Below are positions 17,503 to 25,347 of a stretch of DNA of 64,000 nucleotides, piece after piece (the stretch's first letter is position 1; each line of letters opens with the position of its first letter). Both the position numbers and the translations under genes were made by a program. The notes under the pieces are model-generated. The model made no database searches. It saw nothing but the letters and a program-made list of their open reading frames with translations, and had not been told where the DNA came from. The stretch is from AC-32 sp963788215 (GTDB lineage Bacteria > Actinomycetota > Thermoleophilia > Gaiellales > Gaiellaceae). Location: NCBI GenBank assembly GCA_963788215.1, contig CAWBFX010000003.1, forward strand, positions 186,001 to 250,000, in the 5' to 3' direction.

Positions 17503-17967
17503 TCATCCCGGCGTCATCGCGGTCTTGCTGCGCTCGGCCATCTCCTCCTCGGAGAGATCCTCTTTGTGCGTCGCGATCGACCAGATGTGCCCGAACGGAT
17601 CGGTCAGCGAGCCGAAGCGGTCGCCCCAGAACATGTCCTCGAGCGGCATCGCCACCTCGGCGCCCGCGGCCGTCGCCTGCTCGAAGGTCGCGTCGCAGTC
17701 CTCGACGTACATGAAGATCGACGCGGTCGGCCCCCCACGCTCGGCAGGCGGCCGCACCGTCGACTGCTCGAACGGATCCGACAGCATCAGCTTCGAGTCG
17801 CCGACCTGCAACTCGGCGTGTGCGATCTTTCCGTCGGGCCCCGGCATCCGGATCGTCTCCTCGGCGCCGAAGGCCTGCTTGTAGAAGTCGATAGCGCGCG
17901 CCGCGTCCGGCACGGCGAGATACGGCGTCAGGCTGTGGTAGCCCTCGGGAATCGGCTTGACGGCCAT
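17503..17967 (-). CDS. VOC family protein, PhnB-like
   Basis: A 154-residue protein of the PhnB/YaeR-like VOC group. Signatures are the N-terminal TPYLAVPDAARAIDFYKQAFG, IAHAELQVGDSKLMLSDPF in the middle and GDRFGSLTDPFGHIWSIATH near the end. The conserved E/H ligand positions suggest possible metal binding. The function is unknown; members include DNA-binding demethylase-like proteins and glyoxalases. AGGGAGGT precedes the ATG. It lies 10 bases after the release-factor-like gene and is probably co-transcribed with it. Confidence 0.85.
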   Translation of the reverse strand: MAVKPIPEGYHSLTPYLAVPDAARAIDFYKQAFGAEETIRMPGPDGKIAHAELQVGDSKLMLSDPFEQSTVRPPAERGGPTASIFMYVEDCDATFEQATAAGAEVAMPLEDMFWGDRFGSLTDPFGHIWSIATHKEDLSEEEMAERSKTAMTPG

Positions 17968-17977
17968 GTGACCTCCC

Positions 17978-18619
17978 TCACGGTTGCTCTCCCTTTCGTC
18001 CCGAGTCTAGAGAGATCGTCTCGACCTCGGCCGCGTAGAGGTCGTACGGCAGCCGCTCGAGCGTTCGCTGCCGCGGATCCTCCGTCGTGAAGAAGCGCGG
18101 GAGCCGCCTTTCTCCGAGCCAGCCGAGCCGCTCGTCCTCGAGGAGCGAGTCGATCGCCCGCCGGTCGCCGCCGAGCGCGACGTGCTCGATCTTCGGGCGC
18201 CACGGCTCGAGCACACGCACCGCGGTCTCGGCAGCAGCGTCGATCAGCGCCCGCGCCTGCTCCTCGCGCCGCCGGCGGAAGCGCCCCGACGACGAGCCGC
18301 CCTTCTTGTGCCGCCCCTTGACGAACCGCGAGCCGACCTTCGACGCGACCAGCCGCTCGCCCTCGAAGACGCCCACCGCGAACCCGCCGAGCCGCACGAG
18401 CACGGCCGCGACCACGCGATCGCGAAACAGCTCCTCGAGCAGCGGCTCCACCGCGATCGAGTCGTACGAGCCCTCGTGCGAGAGCCCGAACGGCGGCCGC
18501 ACGACGATCGTCTCGTCCGCGGTCTCGAAGGTCACGGCGCCCGCGGCGTACGTCGTCCGCCCTTCGTCAAGCGCCTCGAGCCGCTTGCGCACGTTCTCCC
18601 GGCCGATCCAGCGAGCCAT
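17978..18619 (-). CDS. acVLRF1-like peptidyl-tRNA hydrolase/release factor
   Basis: A 213-residue protein matching the actinobacterial Vms1-like release factor family (related to eRF1 domain 2). The central block SKVGSRFVKGRHKKGGSSSGRFRRRR corresponds to the catalytic GGQ-like loop and the following basic helix (about residues 92-117). Such proteins are thought to hydrolyse nascent chains from tRNA on stalled ribosomes. The loop reads GGSSSGRF, with Ser or Gly where I would expect the catalytic Gln of a GGQ or GxSQ loop. It may therefore use a variant mechanism or be inactive. It is divergent from clpS by 27 bases. Confidence 0.75.
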   Translation of the reverse strand: MARWIGRENVRKRLEALDEGRTTYAAGAVTFETADETIVVRPPFGLSHEGSYDSIAVEPLLEELFRDRVVAAVLVRLGGFAVGVFEGERLVASKVGSRFVKGRHKKGGSSSGRFRRRREEQARALIDAAAETAVRVLEPWRPKIEHVALGGDRRAIDSLLEDERLGWLGERRLPRFFTTEDPRQRTLERLPYDLYAAEVETISLDSGRKGEQP

Positions 18620-18646
18620 CCCGCGAGCCTAAGCAACAATGCGCGC

Positions 18647-18946
18647 ATGTCGACGACGCTGGCGCCCGCCGAGGTCGAGGTCGAGCAGCCGCAGCAGCAA
18701 GAGTGGCGAGAGCACGACCGCCCGTGGATCGTGATCGTCTGGAACGACCCGATCAACCTCATGTCCTACGTCACGTTCGTCTTCCAGAAGCTCTTCGGCT
18801 ACTCGCGCGCGAAGGCGACGCAGCTGATGCTGCAGGTGCACAACGAGGGCAAGGCGGTCGTCTCGAGCGGGTCGCGCGAGAAGGCCGAGCACGACGTCGC
18901 GCGCCTGCACGCGCACGGGCTCTGGGCGACGATGAGGCAGGACTGA
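18647..18946 (+). CDS. clpS: ATP-dependent Clp protease adaptor ClpS
   Basis: A 99-residue adaptor. The core motifs are IVIVWNDPINLMSYVTFVFQK and the C-terminal helix with HNEGKAVVSSGSREKAE. The NDP and M residues form the N-degron pocket and His-rich region that deliver N-end-rule substrates to ClpA/ClpC. The N-terminal tail is Glu/Gln-rich and flexible. The ATG at 18647 is preferred over the out-of-frame ATG at 18639. Its stop overlaps the next ATG (TGATG), as in the usual actinobacterial clpS-DUF2017 pair. Confidence 0.93.
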   Translation: MSTTLAPAEVEVEQPQQQEWREHDRPWIVIVWNDPINLMSYVTFVFQKLFGYSRAKATQLMLQVHNEGKAVVSSGSREKAEHDVARLHAHGLWATMRQD

Positions 18947-19426
18947 TGGACGACCAGCACCGGATCGAGCCCGCTCCCGACGGCGGCGTGCGCTTCTTCC
19001 TGCCGCCGGCCGAGCGGGAGCTCCTGCTGCAGCTGCGCGCCGAGCTCCTGTCGCTGCTCGGACGCCGCGCCCGACGACCCGTCGTTGGAGCGGCTCTTCC
19101 CGCCCGCGTACGACGACAGCCGCCGCGACGCCGAGTACCGCCGGCTGATGGCGGAAGAGCTGATGGACGGCCGCCGCGAGGCCTTCGACGTGATGGAGGC
19201 GACCGCGGGGCAGGAGAAGCTGACCGCCCCCGAGGCCGAGGCGTGGCTGCGCGCGCTGACCGACCTGCGGCTCGTGCTCGGGACGCGGCTCGGCGTTCGC
19301 GACGACACCTTCGCCGAGGGGCTCGACCTGGCCGACCCGCGCGCGCCCGAGCTCGCCGTCTACGGCTACCTCTCGTGGCTCCAGGAGATGCTGGTCGAGG
19401 CCGTCAGCGAGGCCTCGGGCTTCTGA
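18946..19426 (+). CDS. DUF2017-family protein, one frameshift
   Basis: A protein of about 159 residues, conserved next to clpS in actinobacteria. The N-terminal part (RIEPAPDGGVRFFLPPAERELL) and the C-terminal part (ERLFPPAYDDSRRDAEYRRLM, then WLRALTDLRLVLGTRLGV) are in different frames. One extra base around 19060-19061 explains this, and the 481-base span fits. The function is unknown; co-occurrence with ClpS suggests a link to N-end-rule proteolysis. The last helix (YGYLSWLQEMLVEAV) is typical of the family. Confidence 0.8.
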
Positions 19427-19441
19427 TCCGGGAAAGGAAAA

Positions 19442-19787
19442 GGGCGACCCGTCGGTCGCCCCTTATCTTTGCGTCGCCGTCCGTCTCTGCGGCCCAGTCG
19501 TCCGGTCGACGCAAGTCCCATGTTCGGCAGGTCGGTGCCTTGCGTCCTCCCCCAGCAGGGGGTTATCTCCAGGCAAACAAAAACGGGGCCGCCGCCGTGG
19601 CCCCGTTTTGAGTCTCCCGTGAGGAGAGCCGCAGTATGTATCTCCGGGCCCCGCCGCAAAGGGCCCCTCGATTTGACTTCCGAGGCGCCCCCGCCGCATC
19701 GGGGCGCGTTCTCGGTTGCAGTTGCAGTATCGCGTTGGGGGGTCGCTTGACCTATCCCCCTTCTACGGTTGACTGCGCCGGTTCACC
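19442..19787. repeat. Structured non-coding unit, copy 1
   Basis: A ~346-base unit, repeated at 19858, made of successive hairpins. In order: GGGCGACC/GGTCGCCC (19442-19461); TTGCGTCG/CGACGCAA (19469-19514); CCCCC/GGGGG just before a conserved GGTTATCT; AAAACGGGGCC/GGCCCCGTTTT; CTCC/GGAG; GGGCCC/GGGCCC; and GCGCCCC/CGGGGCGC. Three loops carry the same GCCGC sequence. The 3' end has a conserved TTCTACGGTTGACTGCG. No protein-like frame is found. It looks like a structured RNA gene or mobile RNA-like element; the strand is unknown and I do not recognise the family. Confidence 0.7.
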
Positions 19788-19857
19788 CGCATCTGACTCA
19801 TCGCCCAAGTGCGCGGTCAGATGCGCCGTCAGCGGTCAGGGCTGAGGCCAAAAGAAA

Positions 19858-20202
19858 GAGGACGACCCGTCGGTCGTCCTCTCAGATCGCGTCCGCGCGA
19901 CTCTGCGGCCCAGGCGCACGGCACACGCATACCTATCCTCGCCAGGCAGCACGCCCGGGCATCCCCTCGGAGGGGGTTATCTGAAGACAACGCAAAACGA
20001 GGCCGCCGCCCGGCCCCGTTTTGAGTCTCCCGTGAGGAGAGCCGCAATAATCTCGCCGGGCCCCGCCGCATAGGGCCCTTCGATATCTGCTTCCGAAGCG
20101 CCCCCGCCGCATCGGGGCGCGCTCTCGGTTGCAGATGGAGTATCGATCGGGAGGGGTCACTTGATCTATCACCCTTCTACGGTTGACTGCGTTAGTTCAC
20201 CG
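19858..20202. repeat. Structured non-coding unit, copy 2
   Basis: Second copy of the unit, about 416 bases downstream of the first. The paired blocks are kept while the linkers have diverged. The first stem is GAGGACGACC/GGTCGTCCTC, so one G-C pair of copy 1 has become A-T on both sides. The stem before GGTTATCT has changed from CCCCC/GGGGG to CCCCT/AGGGG. The GCGCCCC hairpin with its CGCCGCAT loop is identical. Changes that keep the pairing suggest selection on RNA or single-strand structure. Confidence 0.7.
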
Positions 20203-20336
20203 CGAGCCGCCGATGCTCCGGAGCGCAAGGATTGTGCAGCGGCGCAACCCCTGCCGGCTAGTTCGCCGAGGCTCGAACTCAACTCGCTCGACCCGTAGCA
20301 GGCCGTCGAAATCGGGTTCGTCGCGCAAGACTTGGG
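20203..20336. other. No gene seen
   Basis: This stretch between the second structured unit and the small hydrophobic frame shows no convincing coding frame, tRNA or strong hairpin. Confidence 0.4.
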
Positions 20337-20480
20337 CTAACACGGCCTAGCCTCTTCGGCAGTCGCGTAGAACTCGTCGATGTCGCTAGACAGAGTGCTA
20401 GCGATTCCGTAAAGAACCACGGCTGCAGTCAAGCAAACCAGGACGACTTGGCCTAGAAGGCCTCTCGTCCGGCGATCGCT
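20337..20480 (-). pseudogene. Possible small membrane ORF or gene remnant
   Basis: An open stretch on the minus strand encodes a hydrophobic segment (GQVVLVCLTAAVVLYGIAS) followed by an acidic tail ending EEARPC. The only standard start is a TTG at 20432, inside the hydrophobic part; upstream codons lack a normal start. It overlaps the end of the vsr reading frame. The stretch has lower GC than the core genes. It may be the truncated end of a lost gene or a tiny membrane protein. Confidence 0.3.
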
Positions 20481-20880
20481 CTAAGGTTTGCCGCTCGAAG
20501 GCGCGAGCGCCGCACGCTCGCTAAGGCCGAGTCAACCCTGGAGGCAATGGCATCGGGATCATGCTCCACCTCGAAATCCCACACGCGGATGACCTTCAGC
20601 CCGCAGCTCGGAGACTCTCGTTCTGCGCGAGTCACGCGCGCAAGTTGCGCTTGATCTTCTCGTCCCAGTAGCCGCTCCAACGACCTGGCTGCCATTTGCT
20701 GGGATGGCCATGCCAGAACGAGCCGTCGACGAAAACCGCGAGCTTCCAACGCGTAAAGGCAATGTCGATCCGCCCGCCCGGGCCGCGGAAATGACATCGC
20801 CATCCGCGCAGCCCTGCGCGCCAGAGCGTACGCCGCAGAAGCAGTTCCGGCTTGGTGTCCTCGCTTCGGATCGAAGCCAT
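20453..20880 (-). pseudogene. vsr: Very-short-patch repair endonuclease Vsr, frameshifted
   Basis: Vsr repairs T:G mismatches left by deamination of 5-methylcytosine at sites modified by a neighbouring methylase. The start matches the family well: MASIRSEDTKPELLLRRTLW, then GRIDIAFTRWKLAVFVDGSFWHGH with the catalytic Asp and the HGH metal region. The C-terminal VIRVWDFEVEHDPDAI strand lies in another frame. Two single-base shifts occur within about 20595-20650. The 428-base span equals 141 codons plus a stop plus two extra bases. It is divergent from the methylase gene, with 42 bases between starts. It is either decayed or misread. Confidence 0.75.
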
Positions 20881-20922
20881 GATGCGTCGGTGACCTGGCT
20901 CGAGGAAGGCGGAGAGCGAAGA

Positions 20923-22002
20923 GTGACTGAGCTTTCGCCATAAGCCTGTTCAGCGGCGCCGGGGGCCTCGACCTCGGCATCGAGCGCGCAGGCTACAAGT
21001 GTCCTCGCAGCTGTCGAATACGAGGCCGACGCCGCTGCCACGCTCCGCGCCAACTTCCCTCGCACTGAAGTGCTTCATCGCGACGTTCGGACCGTCGAGA
21101 CTCGCGAGCTACTCGAAGCTGCGGGGCTGCATTCGGGGCGAGGCCGACCTCCTCATCGGGGGACCGCCATGCACGCCGTTCAGAAGAGCGGCAACTGGCT
21201 TGAATATAAGCGGACAGGCAAGGACGCGAGCGCGGATCTGCTCGACCACTATTTACGTGTCCTCGACGAGGCGCGGCCGACGCGCCTTCTTGCTCGAAAA
21301 CGTCTTTGGCCTCGCCTACCGGAACCACAACGCGTTCTGGCTAAAGCGGCTGCTCTCGACGTTTCAAGAGCTCGGCTACCACACAAATCGCCGTGTTCTC
21401 CTGGCGGCCGACTATGGCGTACCGCAGCGACGGCAGCGCCTTTTCATTCTCGGAAGCATGGATCGGACCCTTCTTTCCCCAATCCAAGCCACAGCGGCCC
21501 GCACGAGACTCGGCGCTGGGACCGGAGCCTCCCGCACCACCTATCGAGTGGTGACGCAATCCGCGACCTTGCCGGACCGCGACGAACTCGCCGAGCCGGA
21601 GGAGCTGGTAAGCGGGACGTATGCCGACCTTCTGCCGCAAGTCCCGCCTGGTCGAGAACTACCTCTTCTTTACTGCGAAGCGAAAGCACCCACGGCCACT
21701 CTTCGAGTGGCGTTCTCGCTACTGGAACTTCTTACTTAAGCTCGACCCCGAGCAGCCCTCGCCGACTATTCAGGCCCAGCCAGGCCCTTGGGTCGGACCA
21801 TTTCACTGGCTCAGCCGGCGACTCCGCCTTCCCGAGATCAAGCGTCTACAGACGTTTCCCGACGACTACCTGATCGTCGGCTCGCGACGTTCGGCGCAGA
21901 TCCAGAGTCGGGAACGCGGTACCCCCTTTGCTAGCTGAGCACCTCGCGACAGCGCTCGCCACCGAAGCGGTGAGCATGTCGACCCAGGCCCTCCCAGCCT
22001 GA
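20923..22002 (+). pseudogene. C5-cytosine DNA methyltransferase, multiple frameshifts
   Basis: All the main family motifs are present but spread over three frames. Motif I is ISLFSGAGGLDLGIERAGY (about 20941), motif IV is DLLIGGPPCTPF with the catalytic Cys (about 21150), motif VI is AFLLENVFG (about 21285), motif VIII is VPQRRQRLFILG (about 21420) and motif X is VGNAVPPLLAEHLATAL (about 21906). At least six frame changes are needed, near 20935, 20999, 21140, 21183, 21277, 21460 and 21900. A methylase of this class would protect the sites cut by the SacI-like enzyme next to it. The damage is much heavier than in any other gene of the window. Confidence 0.8.
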
Positions 22003-22065
22003 GTTTCACGTCTCAACTCCAGCGTAGTTTCCACTGGCGCGGACGTCCCTTCATAGACTCAACGC

Positions 22066-23145
22066 GTGACGATCAACCTGCGCAGACAGGACCTTGAGCA
22101 AACGCTCGACGATGCCTATCTGCTCGCGAACAGTGACGCCGAGCTGCCCTCAACTTGGCTTGAACGCGCCGAGAGATTAGCCCAGAGCCCCTCGGTCGCA
22201 TTCATCGCGGCCGTTGGCTCAGTGCTCCTCGCGAAGGCGACCGACTCGCGAATCGACGCGTTCGTGATCCAAGAGCGCGAGGGAAGCGCGGGGGCGTTCT
22301 CTCTGCGGGGACCTGCACGAGTGCTGGGTAGCAAACGTCACGCCTACGGCTACGACATCGGTTCAAGCAGCGACCGTGACCCCATCAATCACGGAACGCT
22401 CATAGGCTCAACTCGCTGGGACGTCGCTTTGCAGCGGATCACGACGCCCCACAAGCCGTTTTTCCAGATCATCCTGCGATGGCTTAGCGATGTGAATATG
22501 CTCACCAAACCGCAAGCGCTTGAGGCGCTTGCGAGCTACCTCCGAGTGCGGCAAGCGGTCGTTCCCGGCGCAAGCATCAAGCAACTACCGGCTAGCCTTG
22601 TAAACGCGCCCAGGCTGAGCGACCTCGTCACGGTACTTGACGGATTCGTCTCGGCTGATCCCGAGGAAGGGGCACGCGGCATGGCGCTCGTCGCGGCGGC
22701 TTTCCGCGCCGCGGGCTTTGAGGCGGAGCTTCGCTCCAGGAACGATCCTCGCCGAATCGATGTGCCGATCAAGCGCGGCGGTGTGCTCGTGCTTGCAGTC
22801 GAAGTCAAACAGGAGGAGACCATTGAGGCTGTCGCCGATTCACTCTCTCGTGATGCTCACGCGCTGGGAGCCTGGCGCGCGTTGCTCGCCGTGCTTCGGC
22901 CTGGACTTCTTATTCGCTTCGATCGCACGAGCGTCATCCAGCGCGCCGAGCGCGACCACGGCGTTGTCTTGCGGGTGACGGATGGGGTCCGAGAGCTGCT
23001 TCACGAAGCGGTCGCTGCTGGCACCGTCAACCTCGAGGAGTTCCGCTCGACACTTCCGCGCGATTTCGGTGACGCGTTGCGAGAAATGCGCGTGACCAAC
23101 GATGCCATCGAGACGTGGGTCGCAATCGCAAAGCGGTGGTCCTAG
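22066..23145 (+). CDS. SacI-family type II restriction endonuclease
   Basis: An intact 359-residue protein starting at GTG. As I recall the SacI family (which cuts GAGCTC), shared features are the N-terminal helices with FIAAVGSVLLAKATDSRIDAF, then GAFSLRGPARVL, GYDIGSSSDRDPINH, and a C-terminal PD-(D/E)XK-like core. In that core RRIDVPIKRGG supplies the Asp and VLAVEVKQ supplies the Glu-x-Lys pair (about residues 226-246). It follows the methylase by 63 bases in the same direction, a standard type II R-M layout. The exact recognition site is not shown by the sequence. The 3' end overlaps the convergent nuclease-like gene by 4 bases. Confidence 0.72.
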   Translation: MTINLRRQDLEQTLDDAYLLANSDAELPSTWLERAERLAQSPSVAFIAAVGSVLLAKATDSRIDAFVIQEREGSAGAFSLRGPARVLGSKRHAYGYDIGSSSDRDPINHGTLIGSTRWDVALQRITTPHKPFFQIILRWLSDVNMLTKPQALEALASYLRVRQAVVPGASIKQLPASLVNAPRLSDLVTVLDGFVSADPEEGARGMALVAAAFRAAGFEAELRSRNDPRRIDVPIKRGGVLVLAVEVKQEETIEAVADSLSRDAHALGAWRALLAVLRPGLLIRFDRTSVIQRAERDHGVVLRVTDGVRELLHEAVAAGTVNLEEFRSTLPRDFGDALREMRVTNDAIETWVAIAKRWS

Positions 23146-24245
23146 CGATTGGCCATATACGCCAAAGTCGAACCGAACGGCTGGCCACTGCAGTAGTCCG
23201 GCGGTACGACGAAGCGAGTCGGTGAAATCGAGTGGAATGTCGTGTCATCAATGAGACCTTTGAGCACGTTTGCGGGCAACTCGTTCAAAAGCTCGAGAAG
23301 GCGAAGACGATCGAGAATGACGCCTGCCGTAACCGTGCGGTTTGCCCACTGCTCCAGGGTACGGCTCACCGCGAACGGGATTACTAGTGCCGTCTGTGGA
23401 GGGACGGTCTCGAAGTCAATCCACTTCTCCCAGAGCTTGATGGAGATGTCGCTCGCCTTCTCTCCCCACTCGATCTGAACCGTGCATTGAGCGAGCATGA
23501 CGGGTGAGCCAGCGCGTTCATCGGCAAAACGCCACCAAACGACGATGTCCACGCCGGCGTCACTGTAGGAGTTCAGCGGTGGATGAGCCGCATCTGGGTC
23601 GTCCTCCCAATGCTTCTCTCGCTCATCCTCCGGCGGCTCATCGAGGCCCGGGCCCAACAGAAGTTGCTCGCGCAGCCACGCGATTGCTTTTCCAAACTTC
23701 TTCGGCCGCGTCGCGTTGTCATGAGGGTCATGGGCGTTTCGCGCGAAGCGGACACCACGCGCGGACCGGCCGAGGTAGCGTCGCACCGCCTCAAGCGCCA
23801 GTTGGTCGAAAGTCGCCTCCACCTCATGCGCCCTGCGTTCGGAGCGAAAGGAGGCCTCGCGTGAAGAGAGCGTGAGCAGAAAAACATAAGCGTGAGCTCC
23901 AGGGGCATCACGACGGACAAGCCGCTCGTCGCTTCGCTCGAACGGGTAAAGGCCCGGGCCGAGTTCTAGGCGCAGGGCGATTTCGTCGAATAGTTGCTCC
24001 AGGCGCACCTCGCGCTCGCCCCGGCCCTCGTCAGCAAGGGGAAGCTCGAGTTCCACTTCTGTTTCGGCGCCTTCCTCGTACGCATCACGCGCGAGCTCCT
24101 CGTCGGCTACAAGGCTTCCTCCGCCGCGAAGCAGGTCCTCCAGCCGAGCTTCCGATACGCCTTCCTGGTCGACGGTCAGCACTCGCAGCTCGGGCCAATC
24201 CGCGAGGGCGGCGACATCGTCGCCAGTCGGCAGCGACAGGGGCAT
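23142..24245 (-). CDS. PD-(D/E)XK-like nuclease of unknown type
   Basis: A 367-residue protein with no clear relative that I can name. The central stretch SYSDAGVDIVVWWRFADE followed by VMLAQCTVQIEWGEKASDI (about residues 235-275) resembles the D...(Q/E)xx core of PD-(D/E)XK proteins that carry a DxGxD and QC motif. The segment VPPQTALVIPFAVS follows. The N-terminal half is acidic and helical. Its place beside the restriction module suggests a defence or DNA-processing role, which is inference. An upstream same-strand gene is badly broken, so this may be the survivor of a two-gene unit. Confidence 0.6.
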   Translation of the reverse strand: MPLSLPTGDDVAALADWPELRVLTVDQEGVSEARLEDLLRGGGSLVADEELARDAYEEGAETEVELELPLADEGRGEREVRLEQLFDEIALRLELGPGLYPFERSDERLVRRDAPGAHAYVFLLTLSSREASFRSERRAHEVEATFDQLALEAVRRYLGRSARGVRFARNAHDPHDNATRPKKFGKAIAWLREQLLLGPGLDEPPEDEREKHWEDDPDAAHPPLNSYSDAGVDIVVWWRFADERAGSPVMLAQCTVQIEWGEKASDISIKLWEKWIDFETVPPQTALVIPFAVSRTLEQWANRTVTAGVILDRLRLLELLNELPANVLKGLIDDTTFHSISPTRFVVPPDYCSGQPFGSTLAYMANR

Positions 24246-25152
24246 ACGTAGTCGGGCTCGACTTCGCCTTCGATGACATTCGGGTCTCGGCGACTACCCG
24301 CTCGATGAGTTCGGCCAGCTCGTCGACGAGTTCATCAGTGCGTTCATGGCCCGCAGAGGCTCAGCCGTTGACTGATCGAAGGTGCTCGACGGCCTGCGAG
24401 TGCGAAGGAGCCGCCGAGGGGGTGGCGCGGCGTACGCAGCCGACAGATCTTGTGACCGTCGAAGCTCGGCGAGAGCTGCGGGCTCGCGTATCACCTCGGC
24501 AAGCTCGGTCAGATTGCGTGTCTCCTGGATGACCTTCTCTTGTCCGTCTCGCCCGTAGAGCCACGACGAGAGTTCGAGGAACGCCGGAGCTTGTCGTCCT
24601 TGAGGCGGCACGATCGCGCACTGGTTCGCGTCGGGCGGGGATGAACCCCGGAGCGTTGCGATGAAGGGCCGCTGTGAAAGTTCCAAAGCGGCGCTCGTCG
24701 CGTCCGCACGTCGTCGCGGCCAGCTCGAGCGCCCGGCCGATAAGGCTCTGGTTCCGGTACAGCATCCGGACGAGGCTCGTCGCGCCCGACGTCACGGCCA
24801 CCTCACGCGTCGTCGGGTCGTCAACGAGGTACGCGAAGTACTGTGCCCGCTGGACGGCTTAGTCCATGACGCCCGGGATGTGCCTGAACCCGATCAGGCA
24901 TCCGATCCGAGCGCTCTTCCGCAACGAGGACCGGGACGCTCATGTCCATGGACCTACGAGGCTGCGCGAGTGCTCGACGCAGTTGTCGGGCAGGTCGATC
25001 GGCCCGCGCGATAGAGCATAGCGGAAGCCGTCGGTGGACCTCGAGGACATCAGGGTCAATTCGCCGAGGACTAGAAGTGGCGAGCGCGGAAGCACCCGTG
25101 GCGGGCGATGGACTCGGCCAGTTAATGCCTCGAGTTCTGCGCGATAAGACAA
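24246..25152 (-). pseudogene. Decayed or misread gene of unknown function
   Basis: Protein-like pieces occur on the minus strand in all three frames. From 5' to 3': SYRAELEALTGRVHRPPRVLP (25152 down), CLIGFRHIPGVMD then AQYFAYLVDDPTTREVAVTSG, then LYRNQSLIGRALELAATTCG, then APAFLELSSWLYGRDGQEK with NLTELAEVIREPAALAEL, and finally RTDELVDELAELIERVVAET. The pieces are helical and colinear, so one gene broken by several indels and at least one stop is likely. I recognise no family. It leads into the PD-(D/E)XK-like gene. Confidence 0.45.
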
Positions 25153-25347
25153 GCAACCGTCGTCTGAGCTGGCCGCGCTGAAGGGAGAAGCCGTGGACGC
25201 GGGTCAGGGGCCGCCCGACAGTGGCGGAACGTCACCTCGGTCGCGAGCGATCGAGCTGCGCGCCTATATGCAGAAGGCAGTCCGGGGGAGGCTCAACTGA
25301 CGTCTCGACCCCTCGATTCTGGCGGTCGGCGCCAGTACGATCGGGCG
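25153..25347. other. No gene seen; right edge of the accessory island
   Basis: Nothing convincing is encoded here on either strand. GC rises back toward the core level past this point, so it is probably the right boundary of the island. No copy of the structured unit from the left edge is present. Confidence 0.4.

Noticed and set aside
19741..19790. Integron attC-like or promoter-like reading of the conserved repeat tail
   Set aside because: The GTTGACT core does not fit GTTRRRY, no integrase is nearby, and a -35/-10 pair with proper spacing is not present.
20203..20336. A possible tRNA after the structured repeats (GTTCG-like T-loop traces)
   Set aside because: No acceptor stem, anticodon arm or D arm can be formed around the traces.
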